Origin: Prevotella sp. E15-22
Lineage (GTDB): Bacteria; Bacteroidota; Bacteroidia; Bacteroidales; Bacteroidaceae
Direction of reading: 5' to 3'
Length of the DNA: 64,000 bases
NCBI RefSeq assembly: GCF_023204875.1
Contig: NZ_CP096247.1
Coordinates: 1 to 64,000, forward strand
Below the pieces are notes generated by a model. That model made no database searches. It saw only the letters and a program-made list of their open reading frames with translations, and had not been told where the DNA came from. Shown one piece after another: positions 57,269 through 64,000 of the stretch. The first letter of the stretch is position 1; each line of letters opens with the position of its first letter. The position numbers and the translations under genes were made by a program.

Positions 57269-59263
57269 TTAATAACCTTTAGGAACATATTCTTTTCCCA
57301 TGTCGCGAGCACGCTGGATGTTGCGGTTCTTCAACTGCTGCTTCTGCTTGTCGGGCTTCTGCTTGGTGATGGCCATGGGTTTTTGCTTGAAACGAGGGCG
57401 TGCCGTGAGGTTCCATTGGCGATTGATTTCCCATTTCTGGCGGCACTCCACCTTCTCGTGGAAGTAGTATACGGGCTCAGGCTGCAGGTTCTGGTCGTAG
57501 ATGCCAGTGTCCCATTGGCCGTTGCCGTTCTTGTCGATATAGGCACGCACGTAGTAATTGCCTGGTTTCAGATAGGGGAACTCAGCCAGTCCGTCGGCAT
57601 CGGCCAGGGTCTGACGCACCACCTTGTCGCCTGTGTCGAGCAGTTGCACCACGATAGAGTCTTTCAGGTTGACACCACTCAGTTCCATGAGAAGTGAGCT
57701 GAACTCATCCTCTGTGCGCACCTTGATCTTTTGTTTGATGGGGTGCGTGGTCAGGCCGTAGATGCTCTGGAAGGCAGCGGAGTCAATCTCCACCTGATAT
57801 TCCTGTCCCATGACCCAGTCGGCCACCACCTCGTAGCGACGGATGCCCACCTGTCGGAAACTGTGGGGATAGTCGTTCCAAACACTGTCGGCCAGGACAG
57901 AGACGTGGATGGCCGTGGTGTCGCAGCTACTCAGTGGCTGTGGTGTCTCTATGTAGAGGCGCTGGTTGGGGTCCAGGAGGTTGTTGGTAGAGAACTTCAT
58001 GATGAGAGGCTCTGCCGGCATGATAGAGTCGTAGGGCTCCTTGTGCTTTTTCTTGCGCTCCTGTTCCTTCTGCCAATCCTCAAACTCCTTCTGCTTGGCC
58101 TTCATGCGCTTGGCGTAGGATGTCTTGGCCGTGAAGGCGATGGTGTCTGTATGACTGACCAGGGCACCCAGCGTGTCGGTCATCAGATAGGTGGCCTCAA
58201 TCTCCAGTGTGTCTTTGTTCACCAGCGTGGTGTCGGCCAGCCAGTAGGTCAGTGTGTCGTTCTTCTGCGAGGCCTCTAGGATAAAGGCGTTCCTCTCGTC
58301 GAAGTTCAGTCCACGCAGACGTGGCAGCGAGTCGGATCCATAGGTGAAGTACATGCCCAGACGCTCAGGCGTGTTGCGCTCGGTCTTCAGCAGATAGCGG
58401 TCGGTCTGCGGCTCCTGGAAGCACATCAGGGTGATGTCGTCGGGCAGGAAGTGCGTGTAGCGAATGGGGACGATGTCCTTGATATGGAGCGAGTCAAGCC
58501 AGATGGTGTCAGGACGGGCGTCCAACTTCCATGAGGGTTTGATGCTGTCGTTGTTAAAGGCGATGATCTCGCTCTTCTGACCAAACACCAGGTCGCCGTC
58601 GTTGTCCTGCAGGGCAAAGCAGCGATAGGCGCCAGGAGCCACACCCTTGATGGTGAAATGGCCGCTGCCGTTGGTGCGCGATACGCGCATCATGGGCTCC
58701 TTGTGGAAGAGCGAGTCCTCAAAGTTACTATAGAGTCCCACCATCAGTCCCTTGATAGGCTCCAGGTCCTTCGCGTTCAGGCAGTAGCCGCTCACCTCGA
58801 GTGTGTCGATATGGTCGCCTGTTGAGAAGCTGAAGGTGTAGTTGCCCAAAGGGTTGCCCTCGTTGTTGTCGCTGATGGCATCACCAAAGTCAACGGTATA
58901 GGTGGTGTTAGCCTTGAGCGAGTCTTTCAACTCCACGATAATCCTGTCGCCAGCAGCCTTGATCTCAGGCATCTCCAGTTGTGGCGGCGAGATGACCACC
59001 TTGTTCTGGGGGTCGTCCAACTTGATATACTCGCTGAAGTTGATGGTAATCTTCTTCGCCTTCACGTTGACACCCTGGTTGGCAGGTGAGGAACTGACAA
59101 CGCGTGGTGGCGTGTCGTCGTACCAGCCGCCGTCAGGACTGCCCATGCGGGCGCAGGAGGCAAGAACGAGTAAAAAGACCCACCCCCAACCCCTCCCTAT
59201 AAGGAGGGGAGCGAATAGTTTTTTAATATGTCTTACGATATTTTCTTTTCTCTTAAACATCAT
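57269..59263 (-). CDS. Ig-like (SbsA-type) domain lipoprotein with a REP-derived signal segment
   Basis: About 664 residues from the double ATG at 59263/59260. Signal peptide ends in LLVLASC (lipobox Cys37) followed by ARMGSPDGGWYDDTPPRVVS and a big-Ig-like domain (INFSEYIKLDDPQNKVVISP, TYTVDFGDAISDNNEGNPLG). The C-terminus is Lys/Gln-rich. Residues 18-29 (APLLIGRGWGWV) are the in-frame translation of a REP-like palindrome within the signal peptide. Common next to GH3-auxin and DUF3108 genes in this group. An in-frame ATG at 59278 is also possible. Confidence 0.85.
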   Translation of the reverse strand: MMFKRKENIVRHIKKLFAPLLIGRGWGWVFLLVLASCARMGSPDGGWYDDTPPRVVSSSPANQGVNVKAKKITINFSEYIKLDDPQNKVVISPPQLEMPEIKAAGDRIIVELKDSLKANTTYTVDFGDAISDNNEGNPLGNYTFSFSTGDHIDTLEVSGYCLNAKDLEPIKGLMVGLYSNFEDSLFHKEPMMRVSRTNGSGHFTIKGVAPGAYRCFALQDNDGDLVFGQKSEIIAFNNDSIKPSWKLDARPDTIWLDSLHIKDIVPIRYTHFLPDDITLMCFQEPQTDRYLLKTERNTPERLGMYFTYGSDSLPRLRGLNFDERNAFILEASQKNDTLTYWLADTTLVNKDTLEIEATYLMTDTLGALVSHTDTIAFTAKTSYAKRMKAKQKEFEDWQKEQERKKKHKEPYDSIMPAEPLIMKFSTNNLLDPNQRLYIETPQPLSSCDTTAIHVSVLADSVWNDYPHSFRQVGIRRYEVVADWVMGQEYQVEIDSAAFQSIYGLTTHPIKQKIKVRTEDEFSSLLMELSGVNLKDSIVVQLLDTGDKVVRQTLADADGLAEFPYLKPGNYYVRAYIDKNGNGQWDTGIYDQNLQPEPVYYFHEKVECRQKWEINRQWNLTARPRFKQKPMAITKQKPDKQKQQLKNRNIQRARDMGKEYVPKGY
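59177..59211. repeat. REP-like palindrome R5 in a signal-peptide coding region
   Basis: GACCCACCCCCAACCCCTCC then CTATAAGGAGGGGAG. It is a 34-of-35 match to the reverse complement of R6, 84 bases away. Confidence 0.9.
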
Positions 59264-59294
59264 ACAAATTATTATCAAGAAATGGTTCCATCAA

Positions 59295-59329
59295 CTCCCC
59301 TCCTTACAGGGAGGGGTTGGGGGTGGGTC
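59295..59329. repeat. REP-like palindrome R6 at the 3' end of the GH3-auxin-type gene
   Basis: CTCCCCTCCTTACAGGGAGG then GGTTGGGGGTGGGTC. On the minus strand it codes for the last residues PTPNPSL and the stop codon of the upstream gene. Confidence 0.9.
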
Positions 59330-60818
59330 CATTCATCTTTAGCAACTCTTCCAGGTGCTCACGACTATTACTCAGACGGGGCACCTTGTGCTGGCCGCCC
59401 AGTTTGCCCTTGGCCTTCAGCCAGTCGTTGAACAGACCTTCGCGGGCAGGGATAATCTCAAGGTGCTGCAGGGTGATGTCCTTATAGCGCTTGGCCTCGT
59501 AGTCGCTGTTCAGCTCCTGGAGTCTGCGGTCCAGGATGTCGGCAAACTGCTCTATGCTCTCAGGGGCCTTCGAGAACTCGATGAGCCACTGGTGGCGACA
59601 CTTGGCGTTCTGGTCCATGAAGACAGGCGCAGCGGTATACTCCAGCACCTGGGCGCCTGTCAACTCGCAGGCATACTTCAATCCCTGCTCGGCATTGTCG
59701 ACGATGAGTTCCTCGCCAAAGGCGTTGATGAAGCTCTTGGTGCGACCAGAGATGATGAACTTATAGGGGTTGGTGGATGTGAACTTCACCGTGTCGCCCA
59801 GCATATAGCGCCACAGACCACACGAGGTGGAGATGAGCATGGCGTAGTTCTTGCCAGCCTCGACACCCCACAGGGGCACGATATTGTCGGTGCCCATCTC
59901 CTGGAACTCGTAGAAGACGTCGTAGTCGAGCATCAGCAGCATCGACTTGTCGGCAGGGTCGTCCTGAATGCCGAAGAAGCCCTCGCTGGCATTATAGGTC
60001 TCCATATAGTGCATCTTGGCACTGGTGATGAGTTTTTCGTACTGCTCGCGATAGGGGGTGAAGGCCACGCCGCCATGGAAGAACACCTCCAGATTGGGCC
60101 ATACCTCCTCGAGGTGGGTCTTGCCAGATATCTCCATGACGCGATTCAGCACAGAGAGCATCCATGAGGGCACACCACTAATGTTGGTCACATTCTTGTT
60201 CAAGGCCTCGCGTGCAATGCGGTCGCGCTTAATCTCGAAATCGCTCAGCAGGGCCGTCTTCTTAGAGGGCACGCGCACCATGTTCACCAAGGGGTTGATG
60301 TTCTCGATGAGGATGGCACTGAGGTCGCCCACCAACGAGCCTGGCAGGTTGTAGTTGGGTGCATGACTGCCACCCAGGATGAGGCCCTTGCCATCGAACA
60401 TCCTACTCTGAGGGTTGTTTCTCAGATAAAGGGTCACCACATCGGCACCACCCTTATAGTGAACGCGCTTCAGTCCGTCGGGCGAGACGGGAATGAACTT
60501 CGACTTGTCGTTGGTGGTGCCGCTCGACTTGGCATACCACTTCACGCGGCCTGGCCACAGCACATCGCTCTCGCCCTGGCGCATGCGGTCGATGTCGCCT
60601 TTCAGTTCTTCATAAGTATTCACGGGGTTGTTGCGCACAAAGTCCTCGTAACTCTTTGTGGTGCTGAACAGATGCTTGCGTCCGTATTCTGTGTCCTGAG
60701 CTTTCTGCACCAAATGGGCCAGCACCTGGCGTTGTAGTTGCTCGCCCTCGTTGATATGTTTTTCCAGTTCCCGCCATCTATTGGCAAACAGCGGTCTTAC
60801 TAATCCTGTCAGACTCAT
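59304..60818 (-). CDS. GH3-auxin-responsive-family acyl-adenylate enzyme
   Basis: 504 residues of the plant GH3-like family seen in Bacteroidetes: YAKSSGTTNDKSKFIPVS (adenylate/P-loop motif, about 115-132), MFDGKGLILGGSHAPNY, FFGIQDDPADKSMLLMLDYD and SGRTKSFINAFGEELIVDNA. Likely conjugates an acyl group with an amine or amino acid; substrate unknown. The final GPTPNPSL and stop come from REP copy R6, so the native C-terminus was replaced. Promoter TAACTTTG at 60850-60857. Confidence 0.88.
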   Translation of the reverse strand: MSLTGLVRPLFANRWRELEKHINEGEQLQRQVLAHLVQKAQDTEYGRKHLFSTTKSYEDFVRNNPVNTYEELKGDIDRMRQGESDVLWPGRVKWYAKSSGTTNDKSKFIPVSPDGLKRVHYKGGADVVTLYLRNNPQSRMFDGKGLILGGSHAPNYNLPGSLVGDLSAILIENINPLVNMVRVPSKKTALLSDFEIKRDRIAREALNKNVTNISGVPSWMLSVLNRVMEISGKTHLEEVWPNLEVFFHGGVAFTPYREQYEKLITSAKMHYMETYNASEGFFGIQDDPADKSMLLMLDYDVFYEFQEMGTDNIVPLWGVEAGKNYAMLISTSCGLWRYMLGDTVKFTSTNPYKFIISGRTKSFINAFGEELIVDNAEQGLKYACELTGAQVLEYTAAPVFMDQNAKCRHQWLIEFSKAPESIEQFADILDRRLQELNSDYEAKRYKDITLQHLEIIPAREGLFNDWLKAKGKLGGQHKVPRLSNSREHLEELLKMNGPTPNPSL

Positions 60819-60849
60819 TTTTCTCTTTATTTATATGGTATAGAGACTG

Positions 60850-60857
60850 CAAAGTTA
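60850..60857 (-). promoter_or_regulatory. -7 box of the GH3-auxin-type operon
   Basis: TAACTTTG on the minus strand, 31 bases before ATG 60818. Confidence 0.65.
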
Positions 60858-60900
60858 CTGTAAACTTTTGGAATACCCGCAGGTTTTTAATTTTTTTTTG

Positions 60901-60908
60901 TATCTTTG
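60901..60908 (+). promoter_or_regulatory. -7 box of the aldo/keto reductase gene
   Basis: TATCTTTG, 19 bases before ATG 60928. Confidence 0.75.
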
Positions 60909-60927
60909 CAGCCAAAATCCAAGGCTT

Positions 60928-61875
60928 ATGGAGAATTATGTTGCTGACGCATTGCGCTATGATAGCGGAATGAAATATGAGAGGTGCGGACACTCGGGCG
61001 TTTTGCTGCCCAAGGTGTCGTTGGGATTCTGGCATAACTTCGGCGGAGACGACTCCTACGACCGTGCCAAGGCCATTGCCCGCTATGCCTTTGACCATGG
61101 TGTGGTGCATTTCGACCTGGCCAACAACTACGGACCGCCTTATGGGTCGGCCGAGGAAACGTTGGGCCGACTGATGGACGAGGACTTCCGTCCCTATCGC
61201 GACGAGTTGTTCATCGCCACCAAGGCTGGCTACGACATGTGGGCAGGACCTTACGGCAACTGGGGCTCGAGGAAATATCTGATGGCCTCGCTCGATCAGA
61301 GTTTGAAGCGCATGCACCTGGACTATGTGGACCTCTTCTATAGTCACCGCTACGACCCAGAGACGCCCCTGGAGGAAACCTTGCAGGCACTGGTCGACAC
61401 GGTGCGCAGTGGTAAGGCGCTCTATGTGGGCATCTCACGCTGGCCACTGGAGGCTACGAAGGTGGCCGAGAAATACCTGCGCGAGCATGATGTGCCCCTG
61501 CTGATCTATCAGGGCAAGCTGAACATGCTGAACCGTGAGCCCATGGACACGGGCGTTCTTGACTTCTGTGCCGAGAAGGGCATCGGCTTTATCTCGTTCT
61601 CGCCCTTGGCACAGGGTTTGCTGACCGACCGCTACCTGAATGGTATTCCTGCGGATTCACGTATGTCGAAAGGGAAGTTTCTGAAGGAGAGCATGCTGAC
61701 CGACGAACTGCTAACCCAGCTTCGCCAATATAACGCTGAGGCGCTGGCACAGGGAAAACCGCTGTCGCAGATGGCCTTGGAGTGGATTCTCAAGCAGCGC
61801 GGCGTGACCTCTGTACTGGTGGGTGCCAGTAGCACGGAGCAGTTGCAGAAAAATCTGATGTGTGTTAATTCATAG
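60928..61875 (+). CDS. Aldo/keto reductase (YghZ-like)
   Basis: 315 residues from ATG 60928, which follows the promoter and an AAGG ribosome-binding site; the longer in-frame version begins before the promoter. AKR features: HFDLANNYGPPYGSAEE (Asp and Tyr of the tetrad), IATKAGYDMWAGP (Lys), DLFYSHRYDPETP (His), and VLVGASSTEQLQKNL for NADPH. Resembles the L-glyceraldehyde 3-phosphate reductase/YghZ branch (detoxification of aldehydes). Its stop codon TAG lies in a short repeat. Confidence 0.92.
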   Translation: MENYVADALRYDSGMKYERCGHSGVLLPKVSLGFWHNFGGDDSYDRAKAIARYAFDHGVVHFDLANNYGPPYGSAEETLGRLMDEDFRPYRDELFIATKAGYDMWAGPYGNWGSRKYLMASLDQSLKRMHLDYVDLFYSHRYDPETPLEETLQALVDTVRSGKALYVGISRWPLEATKVAEKYLREHDVPLLIYQGKLNMLNREPMDTGVLDFCAEKGIGFISFSPLAQGLLTDRYLNGIPADSRMSKGKFLKESMLTDELLTQLRQYNAEALAQGKPLSQMALEWILKQRGVTSVLVGASSTEQLQKNLMCVNS

Positions 61876-61906
61876 TTGATAGTTCATAATTCATAGTTGA
61901 TAGTTG
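61867..61906 (+). repeat. Two tandem 21-bp repeats bridging two genes
   Basis: AATTCATAGTTGATAGTT at 61867 and again at 61888 (21-bp period). The first copy supplies the TAG stop of the reductase, the second the TTG start of the kinase. Confidence 0.8.
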
Positions 61907-62716
61907 AAAAAGGTTCTTTTAGTAAACGATGTTGCAGGATATGGCAAGGTGGGCATGGCGGCCATGCTGCCTATCCTCTCGTATATGGGTATCCCTGCCT
62001 TTAACCTGCCCACAGCACTGGTATCTAACACGCTGGACTATGGCGATTTTGCCCAGCAGGATACCACGGAGTATATGCGGAAGACGCTGCCCGTATGGAA
62101 AAAGCTGGGCTTCCGTTTTGATGCCATCTGCACTGGACTGATGTTCAGCGAGGAGCAGTCGCGCCTGGTGGCGCAGTTCTGTCGCGAGCAGTCAGAACAG
62201 GGTTGTACCATCTTTGTCGACCCAGTGATGGGCGACGGCGGTCGACTGTATAACGGTATTGGTGATGCGCAGGTGAAGCTGATGCGCGAGATGGTGGGTG
62301 TGGCTCATCTGATATTCCCTAACTATACGGAGGCTTGCTATCTGGCTGATGTGCCTTTCCAAAAGGATGGAATGACGCGTCGCGAGGCTTGCGAGTTGCT
62401 GGATAAGTTGGTGAAGTTAGGCCCTACTTCGGTGCTGATCACCAGTTGCTTCATCGACAACAAGAACCAGGTGTGTGGCTACGATGCCGCCACAGGCAAG
62501 TATTTCTTCCACGACTACGACGAGATTCCTGGCATCTTCCATGGCACAGGCGACATCTTCTCGGCTGTACTCATCGGTCATCTGATGAAGCAGGAGTCGC
62601 TGTCGGCCAGCACGCGTCAGGCCATGGACGTGGTGCGAGAAATGATATACCGCAACCGCGATGTGGATGATCGCTGCTGCGGCATATTCATTGAGCGTTG
62701 TCTGGACTTGCTGTAG
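61904..62716 (+). CDS. Pyridoxamine kinase (PdxY/ThiD-type)
   Basis: 270 residues from a TTG start at 61904; TAG at 61901-61903 closes the frame directly before it and the next in-frame ATG is 17 codons in, beyond the conserved KKVLLVNDVAGYGKVGMAAM. Ribokinase-fold features: substrate region TGLMFSEEQSR, VDPVMGDGGRLYNG, PNYTEACYLAD and the catalytic GTGDIFSAVLIGHLM. Phosphorylates pyridoxal/pyridoxamine in B6 salvage. No ribosome-binding site; 28 bases after the reductase. Confidence 0.9.
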   Translation: MKKVLLVNDVAGYGKVGMAAMLPILSYMGIPAFNLPTALVSNTLDYGDFAQQDTTEYMRKTLPVWKKLGFRFDAICTGLMFSEEQSRLVAQFCREQSEQGCTIFVDPVMGDGGRLYNGIGDAQVKLMREMVGVAHLIFPNYTEACYLADVPFQKDGMTRREACELLDKLVKLGPTSVLITSCFIDNKNQVCGYDAATGKYFFHDYDEIPGIFHGTGDIFSAVLIGHLMKQESLSASTRQAMDVVREMIYRNRDVDDRCCGIFIERCLDLL

Positions 62717-62736
62717 TCCGTCTTTGGTCTGTCGCT

Positions 62737-64000
62737 TTAGCGGACCAGTATCTTTTTCCCGTTTTGAATGTAGAGTCCCTTTGTGGTGGGCTTACTGCTG
62801 AGGCGGCGTCCGTCGAGACGGTGCCAGGTGTCTTTCTGACTTTGACTGTTCTCAACACTGTGAATGCCCGTCAGCGACGTTGTAGTGTTGTAGGCCCAGA
62901 GGCTGACGCCTGAGTTGGAGATGGCCGTGATGCTGATAACGGGTGTGTTGGTGCCGTCCATCTTCTCAGTAAACACCACGCCGTTATAGGCTGTGCCTCC
63001 CAGTGATACCTTAATATAGCCTGTACCTTCGTCGATGCTCCAGGTGCCAGTCTTGTCGCCTGTCACCTTGCCATCGGCAGAAAAGGTGATGCTGATGGGT
63101 GTCACCTCCTCCATGTTTTTATAATCCATCTTGTATTTATGTATCAGCACACTGTAGGTGCCTGTTAGCATCTCTGTGGTGAATGGCTGCGTGCTGGCAA
63201 TCTGCTCGTCGGTGACGGTCTCGCCGTTATATTCGAATGGGGCCACCACCAGCCAGCCATTTTTGTTTTGGAACACCTGATGTACGCGCACCTCGTGGGC
63301 AATGGTGCCGTTGTTGAACTTGGTGTGATAAACCAGATAGGTGCGGCCATCGGGGGCGGCGATGATGGAGTTATGACCCTGCGCACACTCGCCCACTGTC
63401 TGCGTGCCCCAGTTGTTGTAGGCACCCATCATCTTCATGCCACGCGTGTCGCTATTGCCTGTGCCATAGTTCATCACATACGACGAGAAGATGGCCGACC
63501 TGCTGGTGGCATCCTTATAAGGGCCGTCGGGCTTGGTAGAACGGAAGACGCGCATCTCGTAGCCACCGTCTGGCGAGAAATAGCCGTAACTCATAAAGAG
63601 ATAGTAGTAGTTGCCGATATGCTCAATATAAGGACCTTCGCCAGAGACGTAGTAGCCGCCGGCGATGCGCTTGCCGAAATAGGGGTCGCCATTGCTGGTG
63701 GAATAGGTCACGTCGTAGTCGCGCAAGCCTGTCTCCTCGTCTAGTTCGAGCATGAAGATGCCGCCCGACCACGAGCCGTAGGCTATCCACAGCTTACCTT
63801 CTTCGTCGTAGAACACGCAGGGGTCGATGTTGTTGGGCAGACTGGGTTTAGAGGTGTGGGCCCAGGGACTGTTATAGCGCGAGGGTAGGGTGTTGAGTGG
63901 GCCCAACACCAACTCTACATCGGTGTCTTTAAAGCTATGGTTGCCATTGTCGAAGCCACTGATAACCACAGGACCTTGATACAGATAAGGGCCTGTGATG
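62737..64000 (-). CDS. GH43-family glycosidase (arabinanase/xylosidase type), 5' end cut by window
   Basis: The frame stays open to the window edge (residues ITGPYLYQGPVVISG precede the first possible GTG at 63969), so the N-terminus lies outside. GH43 five-bladed propeller: NNIDPCVFYDEEGKLWIAYG, SGEGPYIEHIGNYYYLFMSY, CAQGHNSIIAAPDGRTYLVY. A C-terminal GH43_C-like beta domain (SITFSADGKVTGDKTGTWSI) follows, then the tail LDGRRLSSKPTTKGLYIQNG + KKILVR shared with other secreted proteins here. Likely a secreted endo-arabinanase. Confidence 0.9.
   Translation of the reverse strand, partial: ITGPYLYQGPVVISGFDNGNHSFKDTDVELVLGPLNTLPSRYNSPWAHTSKPSLPNNIDPCVFYDEEGKLWIAYGSWSGGIFMLELDEETGLRDYDVTYSTSNGDPYFGKRIAGGYYVSGEGPYIEHIGNYYYLFMSYGYFSPDGGYEMRVFRSTKPDGPYKDATSRSAIFSSYVMNYGTGNSDTRGMKMMGAYNNWGTQTVGECAQGHNSIIAAPDGRTYLVYHTKFNNGTIAHEVRVHQVFQNKNGWLVVAPFEYNGETVTDEQIASTQPFTTEMLTGTYSVLIHKYKMDYKNMEEVTPISITFSADGKVTGDKTGTWSIDEGTGYIKVSLGGTAYNGVVFTEKMDGTNTPVISITAISNSGVSLWAYNTTTSLTGIHSVENSQSQKDTWHRLDGRRLSSKPTTKGLYIQNGKKILVR

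Noticed and set aside
63969..64000. GTG at 63969 as the start of the GH43 gene
   Set aside because: The frame continues to the window edge with plausible GH43 sequence and no signal peptide occurs after the GTG, so the gene is simply cut.
1..64000. tRNA, rRNA, riboswitch or complete insertion sequence
   Set aside because: Read for these; no cloverleaf, rRNA segment, recognisable riboswitch core or transposase gene was found. A covariance-model search would be needed to exclude small RNAs.

Overview
The window looks like a chromosomal segment of a Bacteroidales bacterium, most like the Prevotella/Segatella group. Evidence: most gene starts are preceded by the Bacteroidetes -7 box TAnnTTTG (usually TATCTTTGC or TACCTTTGCACC) and few have a Shine-Dalgarno sequence; the gene families are typical of the phylum (FtsX permease pairs, BspA-like LRR proteins, WbqC, outer membrane barrel proteins, DUF3108, GH3-auxin-type enzymes, TPR regulators with a C-terminal helix-turn-helix, and short C-terminal D-L-x-G-R...G-x-Y-I-x-N-G-K-K tails). 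Base composition is mixed: housekeeping genes are moderately GC-rich, while about 0-1.6 kb, 43.6-45.7 kb and 48.3-56.1 kb are clearly AT-richer.

Layout. 1-3.0 kb: a TPR membrane regulator cut by the window edge, then an M15 peptidase, an HU-like protein and a 33-residue peptide, the first two behind near-identical promoter-leaders. 3.0-6.8 kb (minus): acpP-fabF-rnc-flavoprotein. 7.0-10.7 kb: orphan ABC ATPase, hemolysin III protein, rnr. 10.8-16.2 kb: dapB-lepB-S26 paralogue-wbqC-HHH barrel protein. 16.3-17.7 kb: stand-alone AICAR formyltransferase and a small basic protein. 17.8-25.2 kb: GH3 glycosidase plus CE1-type esterase, facing an outer membrane barrel protein. 25.5-27.5 kb: TlpA-like thioredoxin and an AGCS symporter, divergent.

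27.5-41.7 kb is a large efflux locus: three tandem pairs of FtsX-type permeases around a single MacB/LolD-type ATPase, then TolC, HlyD, and a sigma-54-type response regulator with its histidine kinase. A good -24/-12 promoter and two 16-bp palindromic sites lie just upstream of the first permease, so the regulator at the end of the locus probably drives it. 41.8-48.3 kb: acetyl-CoA hydrolase/CoA-transferase, two secreted proteins, and a Fur-family regulator divergent from a His-rich zinc-type P-type ATPase.

48.3-56.1 kb is an AT-rich island: a C13-type (clan CD) cysteine protease with a small secreted partner, a TPR/HTH membrane regulator, and two nearly identical LRR proteins that differ only in an equal-length internal cassette. 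A 44-bp palindrome occurs upstream of the protease genes and upstream of the second LRR gene, at the same distance from the promoter. 56.2-64 kb: decayed tlpA copy, DUF3108 protein, Ig-like lipoprotein, GH3-auxin-family enzyme, aldo/keto reductase, pyridoxamine kinase and a GH43 enzyme cut by the window edge.

The most unusual signals are non-coding: two copies of a five-unit, 22-bp-period array of GTTTC-N7-GAAAC palindromes (25.3 and 43.4 kb), and six copies of a GC-rich REP-like palindrome, five of which lie inside or at the end of reading frames, in frame.
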